DNA of 11,762 nucleotides, from the NCBI GenBank assembly GCA_041481485.1, contig JBGPBY010000207.1, positions 1 through 11,762 on the forward strand, written 5' to 3'. Numbering within the stretch: position 1 is the stretch's first letter; every line of letters starts with the position of its first letter. Below the pieces are notes generated by a model. The model saw only the letters and a list, made by a program, of their open reading frames with translations, searched no databases and was not told the DNA's origin. The stretch is from JBGPBY01 sp041481485. GTDB lineage: Bacteria > Acidobacteriota > Terriglobia > 20CM-2-55-15. Positions 7,001 through 11,762 of this stretch are shown one piece after another. A program made the position numbers and the translations under genes.

Positions 7001-8923
7001 ATGAGCCACAACCCGCCCACTCGCCGAATGCGCGAGAATCCCGACATCGATCAATTGAAACGCCAGGCGAAGGAACTTCTCGAGGCATATCGCCTTCAGG
7101 AGCCGGAGTCCGTCGCCGAGGTGCATTTCTATCATCTCAACGCATCGCCCGAGACCTTTGCTTTGCACGATGCTCAGTTCGTGTTGGCGAGATCCTATGG
7201 ATTCGAGAGCTGGCCTAAACTGAAGGCGGCCGTTGATGGAGCTACCGCGTCCCAATTGCACGCTGCTGTCGAAGCTGGCGATTTGCAGGGGGCTCGCGCG
7301 CTGCTCACGCGCCGGCCGGAAATCGTCGACAGGGGCCGCGGCAGCGAGATGCGCGCGCTGCACATGGCGGTACTGCGGCGAGATCTCGCAATGACGCAGC
7401 TTCTGCTTGAGTTCGGAGCCGATCCGGAAGGCGGCATCTACCCGAACCGCGATGCCACGAGTCCGTATGTCATCGCCCGCGATCGAGACTACAGCGAAAT
7501 CCTGGAGCCGATTCAGCAGGCGCTTATCCGTCGCGGTTTTCGCGGTCCCGCTCGTCCCAGCGAGTCGATGAGGAAACTGGGTGAGGCGTTTCGAACTGGT
7601 GACGAGGACGCCGTTATCGCCGTCTTCGATCAGCATCCTGAACTCGCCGACATCTGTCCTGCCGATGGTCCGTCAATGCTGCATCAAATGGCCGGCCACG
7701 GATCATTGAAAATGATCCGATGGATGGTCATGCATGGGCACGACATGAACCGGAAGTGGCATCGGCCCTGGTGGAATCACGAATGGACGCCACTGGACTT
7801 TGCAGCGTCGTCCCAGGCGAGCATTGAGCCGTTGGACTTCGCGAAGTTTGAAGCGACGGCGATATGCCTGTTAGATCTTGGAGCCCAGCTGACGCCATTG
7901 TCGGCAGCAACTCTGGGACGCTGGGATTATCTGGAACGGTTCTCCAGGCAGGATCTCGAGGGGCACGGCGTGCTTGAAGGGGCTGTTCGCGGAAATCATC
8001 TCGACGTTTTGCGCCGATTGCTCGATCTCGGCCTTGATCCCAATGAACGCATGCAGGTCGGCAGCATTGCCGATCAGTCGTGGTCCGCGGGAGGGCCTCT
8101 GTTTCATGCCGTCATTCTGGATCGCATCGACCTGGCGCGTCTGTTGCTGGTACGGGGAGCCGATCCCAATATCGGCTACTGGGCGGCGGGTTCGCCGACG
8201 TTCCGTGCTTATGAGCTTCGCAACCCGGCCATGATCGATCTGATTGAGAAATACGGAGGCCGGCTCGATCCCGGTTCGGCGGCCTACGCGCGGCAGGTCG
8301 AACTCTCCCGCAAAATGCTTGCCGGAGAAATCGACGCCCCTTTTGAGCCCAATGACTTTTCCGGACATACAGTCGCCGAGCAACTTCTCTGGGGCGGCGC
8401 CAGCAGCCTATCACCGGAAATTGTGCGCATGGCGCTGGAACGCATCGACTGGCCTTCCGACGATCCCCGCTGGTTCTGGATGCTCTGGCGTCCGGTTCCT
8501 GGGCATGACGACTACAACAAGCAGCAGCAGGCGGACTGCTGCGAGACGTTCCGGTTGATTCTTGATCGCTGCGGTCCAGACCATCGCGCGAAGGACGGCG
8601 GCCAGACCATGTTGCATGAGGTTGTGGCGAGGGATCACGGAGTTGGAAAACAACTCGCATCGATTCTGCTCGCCCGCGGCGCGCGCCTCGACCTTCGCGA
8701 TAACTTCCTGAAGAGCACTCCGCTCGGCTGGGCTTGCCGTTGGGGACGGCCGGAACTGGTTCAGCTTTTCCTCGTCCGCGGCGCCGATCCCATCGAACGT
8801 GACGCCGAACCGTGGGCCACTCCTCGGGCGTGGGCCGAAAAGATGCGGCGACCCGAGATCACCGAACTTCTCAATCAGGCAATTTCGAGCGAAGCCGAAT
8901 CGGCTGAATCTTCCCCGACATAG
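7001..8923 (+). CDS. Ankyrin-repeat protein with LKxQAKxLL N-terminal motif
   Basis: A 640-aa protein starting at an ATG with a clear AAAGGAG site. Residues 17-75 contain DIDQLKRQAKELLEAYR and FALHDAQFVLARSYGFESWPKLK, a motif pair that I recall before ankyrin repeats in acidobacterial proteins. Ankyrin repeats are recognisable at about 84-140 (LHAAVEAGDLQGARALL, LHMAVLRRDLAMTQLLLEFGADP), 325-347, 367-390 (LFHAVILDRIDLARLLLVRGADPN) and 536-625 (TMLHEVVARDHG, TPLGWACRWGRPELVQLFLVRGADP); the repeats between are degenerate. There is no signal peptide or membrane segment, so it is probably cytoplasmic. Ankyrin repeats bind proteins; no enzyme motif is seen, so the partner and role are unknown. The next gene on the same strand, an antibiotic kinase, begins about 67 nt later. 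Confidence 0.9.
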   Translation: MSHNPPTRRMRENPDIDQLKRQAKELLEAYRLQEPESVAEVHFYHLNASPETFALHDAQFVLARSYGFESWPKLKAAVDGATASQLHAAVEAGDLQGARALLTRRPEIVDRGRGSEMRALHMAVLRRDLAMTQLLLEFGADPEGGIYPNRDATSPYVIARDRDYSEILEPIQQALIRRGFRGPARPSESMRKLGEAFRTGDEDAVIAVFDQHPELADICPADGPSMLHQMAGHGSLKMIRWMVMHGHDMNRKWHRPWWNHEWTPLDFAASSQASIEPLDFAKFEATAICLLDLGAQLTPLSAATLGRWDYLERFSRQDLEGHGVLEGAVRGNHLDVLRRLLDLGLDPNERMQVGSIADQSWSAGGPLFHAVILDRIDLARLLLVRGADPNIGYWAAGSPTFRAYELRNPAMIDLIEKYGGRLDPGSAAYARQVELSRKMLAGEIDAPFEPNDFSGHTVAEQLLWGGASSLSPEIVRMALERIDWPSDDPRWFWMLWRPVPGHDDYNKQQQADCCETFRLILDRCGPDHRAKDGGQTMLHEVVARDHGVGKQLASILLARGARLDLRDNFLKSTPLGWACRWGRPELVQLFLVRGADPIERDAEPWATPRAWAEKMRRPEITELLNQAISSEAESAESSPT

Positions 8924-8930
8924 AGAGCGG

Positions 8931-8952
8931 CCGTGCTGCACGCAAGGCACGG
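8931..8952 (+). terminator. Hairpin after the ankyrin gene (possible terminator or palindromic repeat)
   Basis: CCGTGC (nt 8931-8936) pairs with GCACGG (8947-8952) around a 10-nt loop, starting seven bases after the ankyrin stop. No T-run follows, so an intrinsic terminator is doubtful. The sequence resembles the GTGCC/GGCAC hairpin at nt 3213-3226 and may be a REP-like unit. Confidence 0.3.
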
Positions 8953-8990
8953 TCACTCCTTCGCTGATCTTCTGATTGGTAGTGGATAGA

Positions 8991-9851
8991 ATGGGAACCA
9001 TGCCGATAGCCGTTCCACCGACGCTGGCTGCGAGTTGCGCGAAAACTCCACAACGGCAGCGATGGCTGGAACGGCTTCCTGAGGTGGTTCAGGATCTGAC
9101 GCGCCGCTGGGCGTTAACACTGGAAACCCCTTTCAAGAGTGGAGCCGCATGGGCTGCGCCTGCACAACGCGATCGTGGGATGTCCGCTGTTCTCAAGGTC
9201 GGAATGCCGCATTTCGAAAGCGAACATGAACTGCAGGGAATGCTTTTCTGGGAAGGAAACCCGACGGTTCACGTACTCGAATCGGACGAACTGAGCGGCG
9301 CACTTCTTCTGGAGCGGTGTATTCCGGGCTCGCCGCTGAGCGCTTTCCCCGAGGAGCAGCAGGACGTCGTGATCGCGCGCCTCCTTCAGCGTCTCTGGCG
9401 GCCAGTTTTGGATCCGCACCCGTTTCGGCCGCTATCCGCAATGCTGGAGTTCTGGAGCAACGAGACCACGGCCGCCCGCGACCACTGGCCTGACGCGGGA
9501 CTGATTCAGGAAGGACTCCAACTCTTTCAGGAATTGTCGAGCACGGCGAACTCGGACGTGCTGCTGGCAACCGATCTCCATGCGGGAAATGTTCTTCGCG
9601 CAGCACGGGAGCCGTGGTTGGTCATCGATCCGAAGCCTTTCATCGGCGACGCAGCATTCGACGCCACGCAGCATTTATTCAACTGCCCTGCAAGGTTACG
9701 GTCGAAGCCGCGGGAGACGATTGAACGTTTTGCAGATCTTCTGGGCGTCGATCCGGAACGGGTGCGCCTTTGGATGTTTGCGCGCGCCGCCGCCGAGCCA
9801 CGGGACCATTGGGACGAAGACACTTTGGCTCTGGCTCGCAGTTTATGCTGA
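8991..9851 (+). CDS. APH(6)-type aminoglycoside/hydroxyurea phosphotransferase
   Basis: A 286-aa protein of the streptomycin 6-kinase family (aminoglycoside/hydroxyurea resistance kinases, a protein-kinase-like fold). AVLKVG carries the probable ATP-binding Lys69, ESEHE (77-81) the helix-C Glu, and LLLERCIPGSPL the hinge-like segment. TDLHAGNVL has catalytic Asp195 and Asn200, and WLVIDPKPFIGD contains the metal-binding Asp213. The usual His-Gly before the catalytic Asp is Ala-Thr here; I recall HTD or ATD variants in this family, so activity is likely kept. It would phosphorylate a hydroxylated antibiotic or a related small molecule in the cytoplasm. The start is uncertain: ATG at nt 8991 is chosen, ATG at nt 9000 and TTG at nt 8976 are possible, and none has a strong ribosome site. 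No mobile element is linked to it, so it is probably an intrinsic gene. Confidence 0.87.
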   Translation: MGTMPIAVPPTLAASCAKTPQRQRWLERLPEVVQDLTRRWALTLETPFKSGAAWAAPAQRDRGMSAVLKVGMPHFESEHELQGMLFWEGNPTVHVLESDELSGALLLERCIPGSPLSAFPEEQQDVVIARLLQRLWRPVLDPHPFRPLSAMLEFWSNETTAARDHWPDAGLIQEGLQLFQELSSTANSDVLLATDLHAGNVLRAAREPWLVIDPKPFIGDAAFDATQHLFNCPARLRSKPRETIERFADLLGVDPERVRLWMFARAAAEPRDHWDEDTLALARSLC

Positions 9852-9874
9852 ATCATCAGAACGCACCGTGTGAA

Positions 9875-10254
9875 CTAATTCCCGGCTTTGACATCTTTGA
9901 TGATCAGAATCAAAGACAGTTCTCCGCCCAGCTTCTCCGTAATCATGGCTGGGAATTTCACGCCATCGAAGTCCGAATAGTCCCGGTATAGCGTCTCGAC
10001 CAAAACGTTGTTCCGTTCTCCTATCGTTGTCTCAACCTTTTCGATCAGATCCTTGTCGTTGAAATATCCATTCATCACATGCTGACCCGGTAACGTGAAT
10101 GTCACCACCTTTTCAGATTCTCAGCGCCCAGAGCCTTTGCGGCATTGGCCAAAATGGTTCTCGCGTCTTGTGCATGAAAACGTGCCGGCGCGAGCACAAG
10201 TAGAAACCCGAAACAGAAAATACAAACGGTGAATTGCCATGTTCGTGCAGTCAT
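9875..10254 (-). pseudogene. Decayed secreted protein gene (N-terminal region of metallo-hydrolase-like family)
   Basis: On the minus strand an ATG at nt 10254, with GAGGT four bases before it, opens a 50-codon frame. It encodes a signal peptide (VCIFCFGFLLVLAPARFHAQ) and the mature start ILANAAKALGAENLKR, then a TGA at nt 10102-10104. In the next frame (from nt 10108) follow 77 codons with VTFTLPGQHVMNGYFND, LIEKVET and YSDFDGVKFP, ending at TAG nt 9875-9877. From memory, family members carry about 120-150 residues between the ALGAENLK segment and the TFT-x-x-G-x-x-x-x-NG segment, and many continue into an MBL-fold or amidohydrolase domain. The simplest reading is an internal deletion that also changed the frame. 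It faces the kinase gene tail to tail, 23 nt apart. Confidence 0.75.
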
Positions 10255-10289
10255 GTGGACCTCATCGGCGGTTCAGGGGAAGATGGAGC

Positions 10290-10315
10290 GCGCCGGGTTC
10301 AGACAAACCCGGCGC
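10290..10315 (-). terminator. Strong hairpin after hsp20
   Basis: A perfect 10-bp stem, GCGCCGGGTT (nt 10290-10299) with AACCCGGCGC (10306-10315), has a 6-nt loop and lies seven bases downstream of the hsp20 stop. Only a weak pyrimidine stretch follows on the minus strand instead of a U-run. It probably ends or stabilises the hsp20 transcript and separates it from the decayed gene beyond. Confidence 0.6.
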
Positions 10316-10322
10316 AATCCGA

Positions 10323-10742
10323 TTACGCTGCGTTAGCAACGATCTCTATCTTTCGGGGCTTTGCAGCCTCGGCCTTCGGCAGGGATATTCTCAACACTCC
10401 CGCGTTGTAGCTCGCGTGAATCTTGTCGGCATCAACGGATGTGGGAAGCGTGAACGACCGGGCAAATGCTCCATACATGCGCTCGGCGCGATGGAAGTTC
10501 TCCCGGTTCTGTGATTCGTCAAACTGCCGCTCGCCGCGAACCGTCAGGACATTGTTTTCCACGCGAATGTCGATCATTTTCGGATTGACGCCAGGAAGAT
10601 CCAGGTTGACGACCAGTTCCTTATCCGTTTCGTAAATATCGGTGGACGGCGCCCACTGGGTCGTGGCATTCACATCACCGTTGTTCCAGCCATGAAGAGC
10701 GGTATCGAACAGACGGTTCATGTGGTTCTGTAGCAAATTCAT
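10323..10742 (-). CDS. Hsp20/alpha-crystallin small heat-shock protein
   Basis: A 139-aa protein (from ATG nt 10742) with the alpha-crystallin domain at residues 33-136: PSTDIYETDKELVVNLDLPG, VENNVLTVRGER, FARSFTLP, the hallmark AGVLRISLPK (114-123) and an I-E-I motif (132-134) near the end. Such proteins form oligomers that hold unfolding proteins in a refoldable state without ATP. The start is uncertain. Directly upstream and in frame, codons spell RWTPWNE, which matches the normal Hsp20 N-terminus (RWxPFxEL), but no in-frame start codon precedes them closely; an ATG at nt 10767 lies one base out of frame. The chosen ATG overlaps the stop of a 46-codon ORF in an ATGA arrangement. A strong hairpin follows the gene. 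Confidence 0.9.
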   Translation of the reverse strand: MNLLQNHMNRLFDTALHGWNNGDVNATTQWAPSTDIYETDKELVVNLDLPGVNPKMIDIRVENNVLTVRGERQFDESQNRENFHRAERMYGAFARSFTLPTSVDADKIHASYNAGVLRISLPKAEAAKPRKIEIVANAA

Positions 10743-10879
10743 TTCGTTCCACGGGGTCCAACGACATGACGGGAATCCAGCCCCGGCAACAGGTACAGCA
10801 ACTTTGCAATCAGCTGGCAGACTCCAAACGTATTCGTCGGCTGTCGGTGGGCAAGATTGGAAAACGGCGAAAGATTCAT
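10739..10879 (-). CDS. Possible small upstream ORF coupled to hsp20
   Basis: A 46-codon frame starts at ATG nt 10879 behind AAGGGA (nt 10884-10889, spacer of four bases) and ends at TGA nt 10739-10741, overlapping the hsp20 ATG by two bases (ATGA). It encodes MNLSPFSNLAHRQ and a hydrophobic centre (LIAKLLYLLPGL); no family is recognised. The ribosome site and overlap suggest a leader peptide that feeds ribosomes into hsp20. It could be chance, and it competes with a plus-strand ORF on the same DNA. Confidence 0.35.
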   Translation of the reverse strand: MNLSPFSNLAHRQPTNTFGVCQLIAKLLYLLPGLDSRHVVGPRGTK

Positions 10880-11068
10880 AACTTCCCTTCGCCGCTCGGG
10901 GCATCGATTGCCGCCCATCCTCCCGAATCTCATTCCGAAAACTGGCGGCGGCGGCTTGCAGCGTTGGTGGCTGCAACGGGACGCACCGAATCGGAATTAC
11001 TGGAAGAATCCATTCAATTACTCGCGATAAAGGTACTGAGCCAGAACCACAACGGAAATCACAAATAG
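10766..11068 (+). CDS. Hypothetical small protein with ribbon-helix-helix-like C-terminus
   Basis: A 100-codon frame divergent from hsp20. Its last 40 codons encode SENWRRRLAALVAATGRTESELLEESIQLLA (shown as SENWRRRLAALVAATG plus TESELLEESIQLLA), two helices joined by a Gly-Arg turn as in ribbon-helix-helix DNA-binding proteins. The basic region KIGKRRKIH precedes them. The expected N-terminal beta strand of such a domain is not clear. The ATG at nt 10766 has no good ribosome site and lies within the hsp20 start region; GTG near nt 10847 is an alternative. It may be a real antitoxin-like or regulator gene, or a shadow. Confidence 0.3.
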   Translation: MTGIQPRQQVQQLCNQLADSKRIRRLSVGKIGKRRKIHNFPSPLGASIAAHPPESHSENWRRRLAALVAATGRTESELLEESIQLLAIKVLSQNHNGNHK

Positions 11069-11202
11069 CTCGCGCGGCGCGGGACGCGAATCCGCGTCAA
11101 TGCCGGGCTGCTTCATACGGCGGCAGCGTCGGTTCGAAGAATGGCCGCCTTTCAGACAAGAATCAGACAGAAGCTCAATTCGGATCCGTCACCGATAGCG
11201 GT
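11069..11202. other. Intergenic region with small hairpins
   Basis: No gene is seen. A 6-bp hairpin GACGCG/CGCGTC (nt 11083-11088 and 11093-11098, loop AATC) follows the doubtful plus-strand ORF but has no T-run. ACCG/CGGT (nt 11190-11201) lies just beyond the cupin stop on the other strand. Confidence 0.4.
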
Positions 11203-11625
11203 CTACGGCCGAATCACCTTCACCATGTAATACGTGAAAGGCTTCGGAACTTCCTTGAACCAGTGCGGAGACCCTGCGGGGATGACAATCACGTCTCCCT
11301 TCACGAGGTGATGGACCGTGCCGTCCTGGATTTCAGTGCCGACTTGCTGATTGGCACGGCTGACGCGTCCGCCAATCATGGTCCCGCCGGTAATGAATGT
11401 CGCTTCGCCGTCGAGAACATAGAAAGTGTCGGTCTCCTTATCGTGGATCTCCACCTGTCCCGGACCAGTTCGCTTTCCTATGGAAATGGAATAGTCCGAG
11501 CCGGTGGCCAGCGAACCTCCATTGGCAATAGCGGCGGTAACTTTGTCGTGATCGACATAAGTCGATTTCAAATCTCCCTGAGGTGCGAAGATAAGCAGAG
11601 ACGCGGCAAACAGCAGGATTTTCAT
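11203..11625 (-). CDS. Exported cupin-domain protein
   Basis: A 140-aa protein starting at ATG nt 11625 behind GGAGGG (nt 11629-11634); an upstream GTG-type start is less likely. MKILLFAASLLIFAPQG is a signal peptide, so it is probably periplasmic or secreted. The cupin beta-barrel is recognised from motif 1 around QVEIHDKETDTFYVLDG (residues 58-73) and motif 2 GDVIVIPAGSPHWF (110-123). In motif 1 only His61 of the usual HxH pair is present (Lys63 replaces the second), and the Glu position is Asp66; motif 2 keeps His121. His105-His106 could add a ligand. Cupins range from dioxygenases and isomerases to sugar binders, so no reaction can be assigned. It appears to stand alone. Confidence 0.85.
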   Translation of the reverse strand: MKILLFAASLLIFAPQGDLKSTYVDHDKVTAAIANGGSLATGSDYSISIGKRTGPGQVEIHDKETDTFYVLDGEATFITGGTMIGGRVSRANQQVGTEIQDGTVHHLVKGDVIVIPAGSPHWFKEVPKPFTYYMVKVIRP

Positions 11626-11730
11626 AGGCCCTCCACGGCGCATCTATATCACGAACTGTTGGAAACCGCAGAGTGCCGTCCGTCGCAGGTAGTGGGTCAG
11701 TTTGAAATTTGCGACGGCGGCCCACTGTAG

Positions 11731-11749
11731 GCGCGGTCTATGACCGCGC
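11731..11749. repeat. Perfect 8-bp palindrome, REP-like
   Basis: GCGCGGTC (nt 11731-11738) and GACCGCGC (11742-11749) are perfectly complementary around a TAT loop. This lies upstream of the cupin gene near the window edge, with no visible promoter around it. It may be a dispersed palindromic repeat or the terminator hairpin of a gene beyond the window; no T-run is visible. Confidence 0.5.
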
Positions 11750-11762
11750 ACAATCTCTCGTC

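Noticed and set aside
6914..7636. 240-codon minus-strand frame opposite the ankyrin gene
   Set aside because: It lies antisense to the well-supported N-terminal motif and first repeats of the ankyrin protein; no family resemblance and no ribosome site.

Overview
The window is a GC-rich chromosomal stretch that reads like a soil Acidobacteriota genome (Solibacter/Bryobacter type). This placement is an inference from protein style. The supporting signs are an ankyrin protein with an LKxQAKxLL N-terminus, a broken secreted protein of the ANAAKALGAENLK type, a bacterial GH54 arabinofuranosidase with lamin-tail modules, and small palindromic repeats between genes. No rRNA, tRNA, CRISPR array, integrase or intact transposase was seen.

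Layout: (1) nt 2-3073, plus strand: the 3' part of a large secreted GH54 alpha-L-arabinofuranosidase. Its C-terminal lamin-tail domain is interrupted twice by beta-type sequence repeats. (2) nt 3097-3299: a 52-nt inverted repeat with several nested mini-hairpins, REP/REPIN-like. (3) nt 3345-6615, minus strand: a fic-domain AMP-transferase gene followed 28 nt later by a secreted alpha/beta hydrolase, probably one transcript with a terminator-like hairpin at the end. (4) nt 6616-7000: no convincing gene, but a cluster of TGTGAA half-sites lies in front of fic. (5) nt 7001-9851, plus strand: a 640-aa ankyrin-repeat protein, then an APH(6)-type antibiotic kinase. (6) nt 9875-10254, minus strand: a decayed secreted-protein gene with an internal deletion and a frame change. 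(7) nt 10323-10742, minus strand: an Hsp20 small heat-shock protein with an unusual start region (an upstream small ORF overlaps its ATG, and conserved N-terminal residues lie in frame before the ATG), closed by a strong hairpin. (8) nt 10766-11068, plus strand: a doubtful small ORF with a ribbon-helix-helix-like tail. (9) nt 11203-11625, minus strand: a secreted cupin, then a perfect palindrome near the window end.

The genes do not form one obvious pathway. The window looks like a set of independent housekeeping and accessory genes: polymer degradation, stress, detoxification and a post-translational modifier. I found no clear new multi-gene system. The points most worth following are the doubly interrupted lamin-tail domain with a strict 69-nt repeat, the hsp20 start region, the composite palindrome and the decayed gene.
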